Under the pieces are notes generated by a model, which was not told the origin of the DNA, made no database searches, and saw nothing but the letters and a program-made list of their open reading frames with translations. A stretch of 64,000 nucleotides of DNA from Mycolicibacterium litorale. GTDB lineage: Bacteria > Actinomycetota > Actinomycetes > Mycobacteriales > Mycobacteriaceae. Position numbers and translations under genes: made by a program. The DNA is taken from the NCBI GenBank assembly GCA_002007745.1, contig CP019882.1, forward strand, positions 5,270,001 through 5,334,000, in the 5' to 3' direction. Positions 25,113-34,215 of this stretch are shown one piece after another (position 1 is the first letter of the stretch; each line of letters begins with the position of its first letter).

Positions 25113-25721
25113 GTGCTGACCCGGTGGCTGCCGAGCCCGTTGCGGGCGGTGCGCCTCATCGGCGGGCAGTGGCTGTTCGGTACCGGTGAGGCCATGCTCG
25201 TCACGGCGCACCTCGGCAATTCGCCGTGGACGGTGTTCGCCCAGGGCGCCGCCGTGCGCGCCGGGCTGTCCATCGGACTGATGACCAATCTCATCGGCGC
25301 GCTGGTGCTGCTGCTGTGGATTCCGTTGCGGCAGCGACCCGGTCTGGGGACGCTGGCCAACGTGCTGCTAGTCGGCACGGCGCTCGACGTCACACTGCGC
25401 TGGCTGCCCGCCGTCGACGTCCTGCCGGGACGGGTTGCGCTGTGCGGGGGCGGCATCGTGGTTGTCGCGCTGGGCAGCGCCGTCTACCTCACCACCGGGC
25501 TGGGGCCCGGCCCGCGAGACGGACTGATGACCGGCATTGCACGCAGCGCGGGCTGGCCGCTGGGCGCCGCACGCACCATCGTCGAAGCCACCGTGTTGCT
25601 GGCGGGCTGGCTCCTCGGTGGTGTGGCCGGCATCGGCACCGTGCTGTTCGCCGTCTTCATCGGCCCGTGCGTGCACGCCGGGATCCGACTGATGAGCCAG
25701 ATCCCGGACGGCCGACTGTGA
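25113..25721 (+). CDS. YczE/YyaS-like integral membrane protein
   Basis: A 202-residue protein with about five hydrophobic segments. PWTVFAQGAAVRAGLSIGLMTNLIG and GLGPGPRDGLMTGIARSAGW are typical of the YczE family. The function of the family is not established; some members affect transport of, or immunity to, secondary metabolites. GTG start 25 bp after the dehydrogenase stop, so it is probably cotranscribed with it. Confidence 0.75.
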   Translation: MLTRWLPSPLRAVRLIGGQWLFGTGEAMLVTAHLGNSPWTVFAQGAAVRAGLSIGLMTNLIGALVLLLWIPLRQRPGLGTLANVLLVGTALDVTLRWLPAVDVLPGRVALCGGGIVVVALGSAVYLTTGLGPGPRDGLMTGIARSAGWPLGAARTIVEATVLLAGWLLGGVAGIGTVLFAVFIGPCVHAGIRLMSQIPDGRL

Positions 25722-25778
25722 CCGTTCACCGTCGTTCACCGTCCATGGCGGCCGCCGCGGGCCGTCATGCCGGAGCGC

Positions 25779-27203
25779 TCAGCGCACCTGTGCCGCCAGG
25801 TCGTCGAGGAGTCGCCGCATCCGGGCGACCAGTTCGTCGATGTCATCGCGGCCGAACACCAGCGGCGGCGCGAACTGAACCAGCGGTGTGCCCTCATGGT
25901 CCACAGCCGCGCGGCAGAGGACTCCGGCGCGCAGCAGCGCGGGCTGCAGCATGCTGTACACGAAGTCGTTGGCCGTCGTCTCGGCCGCCCACATTCGCCG
26001 CTGCTTGTCGGTGACCAGTTCCAGGGAGTAGTGGTAGCCCAGCCCCCGCACGTCGCCGACGAGAGGCTGGTCGAGCAACGTGTCCAGCTGCGCGCGGAAG
26101 TAGGCCTCGTTGCGTTTGACGTTCCCGAGCACGTCCTCACGCTCCATCACCTCGATATTCGCCAGACCGGCCGCGCACGCCACGGGATGCCCGCCAAACG
26201 TCAAGCCGTGCAGATACATTCCGTCAGGTCCGTTGTTGACCGCATCGAGGATCTCGCTCTTGGCGATCATGCCGCCGAGCGGCACATGCGCCGACGAGAC
26301 ACCCTTGGCGAAGGTGATGATGTCGGGCGCGACGTTGAACCGGGTGGACCCGAACCACTCACCCAGCCGGCCGAATCCGCAGATCACCTCGTCGGCGACC
26401 AGGACGATGCCATGGCGGTCGCAGATCTCCCGCACGCCTTCGTGATAGCCCGCGGGCGGCACCAGCGAGCCGCCGGCGTTCTGCAGCGGTTCGAGGAAGA
26501 TCCCCGCCACCGTGTCGGGGCCCTCCTGCACGATCAGCGTCTCGAGCTCGCTCAGCAGCAGATCGGTGAACTGCCGCTCGGTCTCGCCGGCGGGCCGCTT
26601 ATAGCGCTTGGTGTTGGAGATGTGCCGGGAGCCGTACATCAACGGCTCGAACTGCTTGCGCAGATTGGTCATCCCGTTGAGGGACAGCGCGGCATAGGAG
26701 GTGCCGTGATAGGCGACGCGCCGGGACAGGAACTTGATCCGGGCAGGTTCGCCGTGGGCCTGGTGGTACTGACGGATGAGCTTGATGGCGGCCTCGTTGG
26801 ACTCACCACCGCCGGAGGTGAAGTACACCCGGTCCAATCCGGGCGGGGCCAACTCGGCGATCTTGGCCGCCAACTTCACCGCGGGCGGATGTGCCGCAGC
26901 CCAGTTGGTGTAGTACGGCAGTTCGGCCATCTGATCGCGTACCGCTTCGCCGATCTCCGCGCCGAAGCTGTATCCAACGTTGACACAGAACAATCCGGCG
27001 AGGGCGTCGATGTACTGGTGCCCGTCGGCATCCCACAGGTGGCTGCCCGCACCGCGAACCATCACCGGCGGTGGCGTATCGGTGTAGACCGAGCCGGCGG
27101 TGAAGCTCATGACGAGGTGCCGCTGAGCCAGACGACCGAGATCCGCCGCCTCGGGGCCGGTGACCGCAGCCGCTGATCCGGGGCTCTCGATGGTGTCTGT
27201 CAT
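25779..27203 (-). CDS. Class III (omega-amino acid) PLP aminotransferase
   Basis: A 474-residue fold-type I aminotransferase of class III. PLP lysine in ITFAKGVSSAHVPLGG, the Asp of VADEVICGFGR, the phosphate loop FTSGGGESNEAAIKLIRQY and HGLTFGGHPVACAAGLANIEVMERE are all present. Such enzymes move amino groups from omega-amino acids, diamines or beta-alanine. ATG 27203. A 28-bp palindrome lies 46 bp upstream, between it and the TetR gene that precedes it in the same direction. Confidence 0.9.
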   Translation of the reverse strand: MTDTIESPGSAAAVTGPEAADLGRLAQRHLVMSFTAGSVYTDTPPPVMVRGAGSHLWDADGHQYIDALAGLFCVNVGYSFGAEIGEAVRDQMAELPYYTNWAAAHPPAVKLAAKIAELAPPGLDRVYFTSGGGESNEAAIKLIRQYHQAHGEPARIKFLSRRVAYHGTSYAALSLNGMTNLRKQFEPLMYGSRHISNTKRYKRPAGETERQFTDLLLSELETLIVQEGPDTVAGIFLEPLQNAGGSLVPPAGYHEGVREICDRHGIVLVADEVICGFGRLGEWFGSTRFNVAPDIITFAKGVSSAHVPLGGMIAKSEILDAVNNGPDGMYLHGLTFGGHPVACAAGLANIEVMEREDVLGNVKRNEAYFRAQLDTLLDQPLVGDVRGLGYHYSLELVTDKQRRMWAAETTANDFVYSMLQPALLRAGVLCRAAVDHEGTPLVQFAPPLVFGRDDIDELVARMRRLLDDLAAQVR

Positions 27204-27248
27204 GGTGGTCTCGTCCTCTCCGATGATGTCGCCGTCGCGCACCGCGCA

Positions 27249-27276
27249 CATTCTTTGCGCTCTACCGCAAAGAATG
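27249..27276. promoter_or_regulatory. Palindromic operator candidate CATTCTTTGCG-N6-CGCAAAGAATG
   Basis: Perfect 11-bp arms at 27249-27259 and 27266-27276. It lies between the TetR-family gene and the aminotransferase. A related half-site, CACAAAGAAT, occurs at 31055-31064 between the divergent permease and amidohydrolase genes. Binding by the adjacent TetR protein is a reasonable guess. Confidence 0.6.
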
Positions 27277-27316
27277 CTCCGGCGGAGGTCAGACGTCAAG
27301 AGCTGGCGCGTGTTTC

Positions 27317-27916
27317 TCAGAGATCGGCGCCGGTGGCCGAGCGTGCATAGCTGCGCAGCAGGGCCGCCGCCGCGCCGGTGTCCAACGACGAGTTGCCGCC
27401 GTTGATATACATGCCGAAGGCGTCCTCGAGGGCGACGAAGTTCTGTGCGACGGCAAGGACGGACTCGGTGAGGGTGAAGTCTCCCGACGCTTGGCCGGCC
27501 TCGAGCACGGCGGCGTAGAGCGACACCTCACGCTCGAACAGCAGCGTCATCAGGGTGCCGTGCGAGGGTTCCCGTCCGGCGTTGACGGAGAACTCGTACA
27601 GCGCGCGGCTGAGCATGTCGCCTTCGCCCGCAGGCAGACCCGAGTCGATCAGGTTGGCCAGTCGATCGCGCGGGCTGTCGAGCTTGGTGATCGCCTCCAG
27701 TCGCTGCCAGTAGTACCGATCGACAGCGCTGCGGTAGACCTCGTCGATGAGGTCGTCGATCTCCGGGTAGTAGTACGCCACCAGCCGCGGTGATATCCCA
27801 GCGACCTCGGCGATGTCCTTGGCGCGCACCGCGCCCAGGCCACGGTCGGCGATGACCTGGATCGCGGCGGCCACCAGCTGGCCGCGCCGCGCGTCCTGAT
27901 TGCGCACTCGCGCCAC
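27317..27916 (-). CDS. TetR-family transcriptional regulator
   Basis: A 199-residue TetR regulator: N-terminal helix-turn-helix (ARRGQLVAAAIQVIADRG, then AKDIAEVAGISPRLVAYYY) and a helical ligand domain that I cannot assign. GTG start 27916 with GGAG eight bases upstream. It is followed by the aminotransferase in the same direction after 113 bp containing a strong palindrome, and preceded by the GMC oxidoreductase, whose stop is 86 bp away. Confidence 0.88.
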   Translation of the reverse strand: MARVRNQDARRGQLVAAAIQVIADRGLGAVRAKDIAEVAGISPRLVAYYYPEIDDLIDEVYRSAVDRYYWQRLEAITKLDSPRDRLANLIDSGLPAGEGDMLSRALYEFSVNAGREPSHGTLMTLLFEREVSLYAAVLEAGQASGDFTLTESVLAVAQNFVALEDAFGMYINGGNSSLDTGAAAALLRSYARSATGADL

Positions 27917-28002
27917 GGAATGCTCCTGCCCGTCCCGAGGTCTGCGCCCAAGGGTACGGTACGAGCACCGCCCTCCCACCGATCAGCCGAATTATCTGCG
28001 CA

Positions 28003-29571
28003 TCATGGCAAGGAATGGGTGTCGATGGACGCCGTTGCGCCGTTGTCCTGGGCGATCAAGTCGCTGGCGCGCTCGGCGACCGCCATGATGGTCCCCACCG
28101 GGTTGACCGACGGGATGGTCGGCAGGATCGAGGCGTCGACGACCCGCAGCCCGTCCACGCCGCGGACTCGCAGCCGCGAATCACACACCGCCAGTTGATC
28201 TTCGGGTGCTCCCATCCGGCACGTGCCGGAGACGTGGTAGACCGTCTGGTGGGTGGCGCGCAGCGCCGGCGAGAGCTCCTCGTCAGTGTTGAGATCGGCG
28301 CCGGGAAACACCTCGGCGCCGACCCACTCAGACATCGGTGCCGTCGCGGCAATGCGCCGGGCCAGCCGGATCCCGGCGATCAACGTCGCTTCATCGGTGC
28401 CGTCGGCGTCGGTGAAGTACCCGTAGTCGATGCTGGGCGGCACATCCGGATCCGCCGTCGTGATCCACACCCGGCCGCGGCTGGCCGGCTTGGCGACGTT
28501 GGGCGCCAAGGCCACGATGCGATCGGGCAGCTCCACACCATAGGTCACCGCGTGATCGGCGACGGCCTCCACCGGGAAGTGCATGAGAACGTCGGGACGT
28601 GCCGGACCGTCCGGGCGCAGTCGTACCGCCGCACCAGCGTCCCAGCCGGTGGCACAGGTGTCGGGAACCTCCCGACGGGCTTCCCAGACGATCAGCCCCT
28701 CGGCGTGATCCATCAGGTTCTCCCCGACCCCCGGACTGTCCACCACGATTGGCACGCCGGCGGCCGCCAGCACCTCGCCCGGGCCGATCCCCGACAGCTG
28801 CAACAGCTTCGGCGAATCGATGGCACCGCAACACACGATCACCTCACGGGAGGCGCGAACCTCGTGCTCGGTTCCGGCGTCGTCGACGGCGAGCACGCCG
28901 ACCGCGGCGCCATCCTCGAGCAGGATCCGCACCGCCCGCAGACCGTGCCGGACGGTGAGGTTGTCGCGCACGTGGATGACGTCGTGCAGGTAGTGCACCG
29001 ACGTCGACGAGCGCAGATGGGTCTCGGGTGTGTAGCCGATCTCGAAGAAACCCGCGCCCACGCCGGTGCGGGCGAAGTCCGCATCGCTGTTCCAGTTCGA
29101 CCGCGCGGGCAGGTCGAGCGCCCGGATCGCCGCGGTCACGACGTCGGCGACGTACGGGTTCTGGTCCTTCGCCGGTATCGGGACGATCGGCGTCGCAAGC
29201 CTGTCGAAACACGCGTCAACCGTTTCGGGGTCCCAACCCTCAACGCCGAGTGCCGCCCACTCCTGCAGATCGGCCGCCAACGGCCGCCAGCTGATCATCG
29301 TGTTGGCCGTGGAACACCCACCCAGGATCCGCATCCGAGCCTGACGGATGTTGGAGTTGCCCCGCTGCTGGGCGATGCTGCGGTAGTCCAGGTCGTACTC
29401 GCTTTCCACCATCTCCGGCCACCGCCGGATGTCCAGAGCCCGCGGTTCGTTCGCGTCGGAGGGTCCCGGCTCGATGAGCGTGACCCGAACATCGGGGTCT
29501 TCCGAAAGGCGCGCCGCGACAATGCATCCCGCGGTACCGCCACCGACGACGAGGTACTCGCAGTGACTCAC
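28003..29571 (-). CDS. GMC-family FAD-dependent oxidoreductase
   Basis: A 522-residue glucose-methanol-choline oxidoreductase. The FAD-binding motif is EYLVVGGGTAGCIVAARLSE at the N-terminus; the GMC signature CGAIDSPKLLQLSGIGPGE lies near the middle; the catalytic His is in YHVSGTCRMG with PSVNPVGTIMAVAERAS at the end. Choline-dehydrogenase-like members oxidise primary alcohols to aldehydes. The GTG start overlaps the permease stop, so the two are translationally coupled: the permease may import its substrate. Confidence 0.88.
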   Translation of the reverse strand: MSHCEYLVVGGGTAGCIVAARLSEDPDVRVTLIEPGPSDANEPRALDIRRWPEMVESEYDLDYRSIAQQRGNSNIRQARMRILGGCSTANTMISWRPLAADLQEWAALGVEGWDPETVDACFDRLATPIVPIPAKDQNPYVADVVTAAIRALDLPARSNWNSDADFARTGVGAGFFEIGYTPETHLRSSTSVHYLHDVIHVRDNLTVRHGLRAVRILLEDGAAVGVLAVDDAGTEHEVRASREVIVCCGAIDSPKLLQLSGIGPGEVLAAAGVPIVVDSPGVGENLMDHAEGLIVWEARREVPDTCATGWDAGAAVRLRPDGPARPDVLMHFPVEAVADHAVTYGVELPDRIVALAPNVAKPASRGRVWITTADPDVPPSIDYGYFTDADGTDEATLIAGIRLARRIAATAPMSEWVGAEVFPGADLNTDEELSPALRATHQTVYHVSGTCRMGAPEDQLAVCDSRLRVRGVDGLRVVDASILPTIPSVNPVGTIMAVAERASDLIAQDNGATASIDTHSLP

Positions 29572-30971
29572 GCTGCGCTCGGTGCTGCGCTGCCGACCGA
29601 TGCGGAGGCGACCCGCGGTCGCATCAGGACGTAGTACAGCGGACAGATGACGGCCAGCCCGACGATCCACGACACATCCACCTTGCCCATCGCCTCCGCC
29701 GCGAATCCGGTGAACAACGTCGTCGACAGGAACGGAATCTGCACCAGGATGCCGGCGAAGTAGCAGCCGATGGCCACCCAGTTGAACCGGCCGTAGATGC
29801 CGCCGTCACGTTCGAAGAGTGCGTCGATGTCGTAGTGCCCGTGCCGCAGCAGGTAGTAGTCGACCAGGTTGACCGCCGTCCACGGGATCAGCACGCACAA
29901 CAGCAGCGCCAGGAAATTGGCATAGTTGGCCAGGAAGTCGTCGGCGCTGATGAGCGCGGGAATCAGGGTGAGCACGAACAGGACGATCGCGACCACCGCA
30001 CGGCTGCCGGCCTGCGGATTCCAACGCGGAACGATGTTCTGCCCGATCGTGATCGTCGACAGCGTCCCGCAGTACAGGTTCATCGCGTTGGTGGCGGTGA
30101 TACCGATCGCGAAGATCGCGAAGACACCCGTGGTGACGCCATGGGTTAGCGTCGACAGCCCGTCGAGAGTCTCGGCGTCTGGCAGTGCGGCACCCACCAG
30201 CACGCCCAGCAGCATGGGCAGCACCGAACCCAGCACACACCCCGAATAGGTGCCCCAGAACGCCGCCCGCTGACCGGTGTCCTTGGGCATGTACCGGGTG
30301 TAGTCCGAAACATATGGGGCATAAGCGATCTGCCACAGAGCGGCCACCGAGAGCGTGGCCATGAAACCGGCCCAGGTGAATCCGTCGGTGTGCCATGTGC
30401 CCGCGGGCACACCGTTGACGCCGACGATCCACACGAACGCGACGATCAGCGCGCCACCGGCCACCACCGACAACACCGCCGTCACCCGGTGAATGAGCCG
30501 GTAACCCACGATCGTGGCGGCCACGCTGATCAGCCCGATGATGACGATGGACCAATTGGTGGGCAGGCCGGTGACATGCGAGAGGGCCTGTCCGCCGAGG
30601 ACCGCGTTGGAGGCGAAGAAGCCCAGGTACATGAACACCACCAGGACCACCACCAGCAGGCTCCCGTACGACCCGAACTGGGCCCGGGTCTGCAACATCT
30701 GCGGCACACCCATCTGCGGCCCCTGCGCCGCGTGCAGTGCCATCACCACGGCGCCGACGACGTTGCCGAGCACCACGGCAAGCGCACCGGCCCAGCACGG
30801 CAGACCGAACACCGTGGTGGACAACGCACCCGTGATGATCGTCAACAGCATGATGTTGGAGCCGAACCACACGGTGAACAGGTCACGCGCGCGGCCATGA
30901 CGTTCATGCACCGGGACGTGGTCGATCGTCCGGCGTTCGACGGATTCCGGTCTGGAGCTGGGTGCGGTCAT
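29568..30971 (-). CDS. NCS1-family nucleobase/cation symporter
   Basis: A 467-residue transporter with about twelve hydrophobic helices. The N-terminal loop RARDLFTVWFGSNIMLLTIITGA and the conserved DYTRYMPKDTG after helix 6 identify the NCS1 (cytosine, purine, allantoin, hydantoin, thiamine) family. ATG 30971 is chosen over GTG 30977 for spacing from GAAGG. Cotranscribed with the GMC oxidoreductase. The natural ligand is unknown. Confidence 0.9.
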   Translation of the reverse strand: MTAPSSRPESVERRTIDHVPVHERHGRARDLFTVWFGSNIMLLTIITGALSTTVFGLPCWAGALAVVLGNVVGAVVMALHAAQGPQMGVPQMLQTRAQFGSYGSLLVVVLVVFMYLGFFASNAVLGGQALSHVTGLPTNWSIVIIGLISVAATIVGYRLIHRVTAVLSVVAGGALIVAFVWIVGVNGVPAGTWHTDGFTWAGFMATLSVAALWQIAYAPYVSDYTRYMPKDTGQRAAFWGTYSGCVLGSVLPMLLGVLVGAALPDAETLDGLSTLTHGVTTGVFAIFAIGITATNAMNLYCGTLSTITIGQNIVPRWNPQAGSRAVVAIVLFVLTLIPALISADDFLANYANFLALLLCVLIPWTAVNLVDYYLLRHGHYDIDALFERDGGIYGRFNWVAIGCYFAGILVQIPFLSTTLFTGFAAEAMGKVDVSWIVGLAVICPLYYVLMRPRVASASVGSAAPSAA

Positions 30972-31160
30972 GGACACCGGCCTTCACATACGACGTTTCC
31001 GCGGCTGAGACCGCGATCGCTATCAGTATTCGGCGAGGACTGGAACGGATAAATCACAAAGAATCGGATTGCTAGATCTGTTTCATCGATGCAGCACAGC
31101 GGGAAGTCCGCGTTGACGGCGTACCGCACCGGCGTGACGATCTCCAGCGTGTACGCCGAC

Positions 31161-32807
31161 ATGCCCGCAGACTTCGTCTTCGCCAATGCTTCGGTCTTCG
31201 GCCCCGAGGACAGTGCCCCTGCCGACAGCGTCGCCGTGCGCGACGGCCGCATCCTCGCCGTCGGCCGGGGTCTCGATCGCGACCTGATCGGCGCCCGCAC
31301 CGAAGTCGTCGACCTCGGCGGCGCGACGCTGCTGCCTGGCTTCATCGACGGCCACGTCCATCCCGTGGCGGCCGGGATGCAGGCCCTGCGCTGCGATCTG
31401 TCGAATCTCCCGCATGATCGGGCCGCCTACCGGACGGCGATAGCCGACTACGCCGCGACCCATCCCGACGTGCAGGTGATCGCCGGAAGCGGTTGGTACG
31501 GAGATGCGTTCGACGGTGGCTTCCCGGCTGCGGCCGATATCGACGACGTGGTCGCCGACCGGCCGGTGGTGTTGTCGAGCCACGACGGGCACGGCGTGTG
31601 GGTGAACAGCCGCGCGCTGATCCTGGCCCGAGTCGACGCCGACACCCCGGACCCGGCGGGGGGACGCATCGTGCGAGACCGCGACGGCCGGCCGACGGGG
31701 ATGCTGTTCGAAAGCGCCGCCGAACCGTTCAACCGCCTCGTCCCCGACGTCACGCCGGAGTTCCTCCGGCGTGCCCTGCTCGAGGCACAACGACGCTTGC
31801 ACGCTGTCGGTGTCACAGGATGGCAGGATGCGGGTGTCGGCATCCCCGCGTTCGGGCTCACCGACATCCTCGACACCTACCTCGCCGCCGACGCCGCCGG
31901 CGAGCTGCGCTCACGGGTGGTCGGGGCGCTGTGGTGGACGGCCGACGCCGGACTCGCCCAGCTCGACGAGATCCTGGCCCGCCGCGCCGCCGCGGGGCAC
32001 GACCGATTCACCGCCTCCACGGTCAAGGTCATGCAGGACGGCATCTGCGAGAATTGCACGGCGGCGATGCTGGCGCCCTATCAGGGCACCGCGGGTGATG
32101 CACTGACCGGGATGTCGTTCATCGACCCGGACGAGCTGGCGGAGATCACGACTCGTCTTGCCGCCGAACACTTCCAGATCCACATGCACGCCGTCGGCGA
32201 TCGCGCCGTACGTGAGTGTCTGGACGCCCTGCAGGCCGCGATCCGGTCGAACCCGCAGTTCGACGGGCGACACCAGATCGCCCACCTCGACGTCGTCGAC
32301 CCGGCTGACATCCCGCGATTCGGTGCGCTCGGCGTGATCGCCAACATCCAGGCGTTGTGGGCGCGTCGAGACACCGAAATCGTCGAACGCAAGCTGCCGC
32401 TGCTGGGACCCGAACGTGAACCGTGGCACTTCCCGTTCGGCGCGTTGCAGCGGCACGGTGCTCGGCTGGCGATGGGCAGCGACTGGCCGGTCACCGATCC
32501 GAATCCGTTGTGGGCCATCCACACCGCCGTCCATCGCACGGGTACCCGCGCTGATCCGCACGCGGTCGGAGCCGGTGTCTTCGACACCCCGCTTCAGGCG
32601 CAGCAGGCGATCGATCTGCGCACCGCCTTGGCGGCCTACACCACCGGCTCGGCGTATGCCAACCATGACGCCGATCGCGGCACGATCGCCGTGGGCAAGG
32701 TCGCCGACCTCGTCGCACTCGACGGCGACGTGTTCAGGGCCGAGGACATCGGGACGGTGCAGGCGGCGCTGACCATGGTCGGCGGCGAGGTCGTGCACCG
32801 GCGGTGA
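31161..32807 (+). CDS. Metal-dependent amidohydrolase, YtcJ/amidohydrolase-3 type
   Basis: A 548-residue cytoplasmic amidohydrolase of the YtcJ-like group, to which N-substituted formamide deformylase also belongs. Metal ligands and catalytic residues are visible: HVH in GFIDGHVHPV, Lys in KVMQDG, His in HMHAVGD and QIAHLD, and Asp in MGSDWPV. Start codon uncertain: ATG 31161, or GTG codons at 31134 and 31149; none has a good ribosome binding site. Divergent from the NCS1 permease. Confidence 0.85.
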   Translation: MPADFVFANASVFGPEDSAPADSVAVRDGRILAVGRGLDRDLIGARTEVVDLGGATLLPGFIDGHVHPVAAGMQALRCDLSNLPHDRAAYRTAIADYAATHPDVQVIAGSGWYGDAFDGGFPAAADIDDVVADRPVVLSSHDGHGVWVNSRALILARVDADTPDPAGGRIVRDRDGRPTGMLFESAAEPFNRLVPDVTPEFLRRALLEAQRRLHAVGVTGWQDAGVGIPAFGLTDILDTYLAADAAGELRSRVVGALWWTADAGLAQLDEILARRAAAGHDRFTASTVKVMQDGICENCTAAMLAPYQGTAGDALTGMSFIDPDELAEITTRLAAEHFQIHMHAVGDRAVRECLDALQAAIRSNPQFDGRHQIAHLDVVDPADIPRFGALGVIANIQALWARRDTEIVERKLPLLGPEREPWHFPFGALQRHGARLAMGSDWPVTDPNPLWAIHTAVHRTGTRADPHAVGAGVFDTPLQAQQAIDLRTALAAYTTGSAYANHDADRGTIAVGKVADLVALDGDVFRAEDIGTVQAALTMVGGEVVHRR

Positions 32808-32840
32808 TTCGCATACGGCGATCGCGGGCATTTACCTGTC

Positions 32841-33296
32841 GTGACCGACGAGTCCCACCCCATCCGCAACTCGGGCCTGCTGGCCAAGGCGATGAAGTAC
32901 TTCGCCCGCGCGCACATCGCGGTGTACCGCCGCACCAACGGACGCCTCGGCGCCCGACTGCTGTGGTTCCCGGCGGCCCTGATCACCACCACGGGGCGCA
33001 AATCCGGCCGGGCCCGCACCACCCCGACGCTGTACCTGGCCGACGGTGAGCGGGTGGTGCTGCCCGCGTCCTACGGCGGACGCGACGAACACCCGGCGTG
33101 GTATCTCAACCTGAAAGCCGACCCGAAAGTGCGGGTTCAGATCCGAGCCGCAGTACGAGACATGATCGCGCGCGACGCCACCGACGACGAACGCCGGCGG
33201 TACTGGCGCAAACTCACCCGCATCTACCCGCCCTACAAGGGGTATCAGGACGCGGCGGATCGGCGCATCCCGCTGGTGGTGTGCGAACCGCTCTGA
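32841..33296 (+). CDS. Second F420-type nitroreductase-family protein (Ddn paralogue)
   Basis: A 151-residue deazaflavin-dependent reductase-family protein, same length as the ddn gene at 16234. It shares TTTGRKSGRARTTPTLYL, HPAWYLNLKADPKVRVQIR and RRYWRKLTRIYPPYKGYQ. GTG start. It lies next to the Rv3548c homologue, which is where ddn sits in M. tuberculosis, so which copy is the positional orthologue is ambiguous. The two paralogues bracket the 16-kb accessory island in direct orientation. Confidence 0.88.
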   Translation: MTDESHPIRNSGLLAKAMKYFARAHIAVYRRTNGRLGARLLWFPAALITTTGRKSGRARTTPTLYLADGERVVLPASYGGRDEHPAWYLNLKADPKVRVQIRAAVRDMIARDATDDERRRYWRKLTRIYPPYKGYQDAADRRIPLVVCEPL

Positions 33297-33297
33297 A

Positions 33298-34203
33298 TCA
33301 GGCGCCGAACACCGGCAGCGGAGGGCGCGACTGGGCGATCAGATCGCTGACCACCGGGCCCAGCTCTGCGGGATCCCAGCGGGCACCTTTGTCGATGGTG
33401 CCGCCGCGGTTCCAGCCCTCGGCGACCCGGATGATGCCGCCCTCGACCTCGAAGACGCGGCCGGTGACATCCTTGGATTCGACGCTGCCGAGCCAGACCA
33501 CCAGCGGCGAGATGTTCTCCGGCGCCATGGCATCGAACTCGTTGTCCTGCGTGGCCATCATGTCCGCGAAGACCGTCTCGGTCATCCGGGTTCGCGCCGA
33601 CGGCGCGATCGCGTTGACCGTGACGCCGAAGCGGCCCATCTCAGCGGCGGCCACCAGGGTCAACGCGGCGATACCCGCCTTGGACGCGCTGTACGTCGCC
33701 TGCCCGACACTGCCCTGCAGACCGGCACCGGAACTGGTGTTGATGATGCGGGCGTCCACAGCATTGCCAGCCTTGGACTGCGCGCGCCAGTACGCGCCGG
33801 CGTGCTTCATGGTGGCGAAGTGTCCCTTGAGGTGCACGGCGGTGACAGCGTCGAACTCGTCCTCGGTGGCGTTCACGAACATCCGGTCTCGCACGATGCC
33901 GGCATTGTTGACCAGAACGTCCAGCCCACCGAAGGAGTCGACGGCGGTCTGGATCAGGGCCTCGGCCTGCGCCCAATCGGCGACGTTGGAACCATTGGCC
34001 ACGGCTTCCCCACCGGCAGCGGTGATCTCGTCCACCACCGCTTGGGCCGCGCTGCCGCCGCCGGCCGGTGAGCCGTCGAGCCCGACACCGATGTCGTTGA
34101 CCACCACCCGCGCACCTTCAGCGGCGAACGCCAGCGCGTGCGCGCGCCCGATGCCGCCACCGGCACCCGTGACGATGACCACCCGACCGTCGAGCAAACC
34201 CAT
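33298..34203 (-). CDS. Short-chain dehydrogenase, Rv3548c-like (MFE-2 type)
   Basis: A 301-residue SDR. NAD motif VTGAGGGIGRAHALAF, NNAG at about residue 100, and the catalytic Tyr/Lys in ATYSASKAGIAAL. The long N-terminal loop and C-terminal extension resemble the hydroxyacyl-CoA dehydrogenase domain of multifunctional enzyme 2, suggesting a 3-hydroxyacyl-CoA step in steroid degradation. The precise step for Rv3548c is not one I can assign. Part of the leftward KstR2-controlled pair. Confidence 0.88.
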   Translation of the reverse strand: MGLLDGRVVIVTGAGGGIGRAHALAFAAEGARVVVNDIGVGLDGSPAGGGSAAQAVVDEITAAGGEAVANGSNVADWAQAEALIQTAVDSFGGLDVLVNNAGIVRDRMFVNATEDEFDAVTAVHLKGHFATMKHAGAYWRAQSKAGNAVDARIINTSSGAGLQGSVGQATYSASKAGIAALTLVAAAEMGRFGVTVNAIAPSARTRMTETVFADMMATQDNEFDAMAPENISPLVVWLGSVESKDVTGRVFEVEGGIIRVAEGWNRGGTIDKGARWDPAELGPVVSDLIAQSRPPLPVFGA

Positions 34204-34215
34204 TCCCGTGTCTCC

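Noticed and set aside
23147..25456. 769-codon open frame opposite the PuuC-like dehydrogenase
   Set aside because: It is antisense to a gene with full catalytic motifs, and its translation has the arginine/valine/glycine bias of a GC-rich shadow frame.
16705..32807. Integrative element with integrase or att sites at the island ends
   Set aside because: I found no integrase, transposase, tRNA or obvious direct repeat apart from the ddn paralogues themselves.
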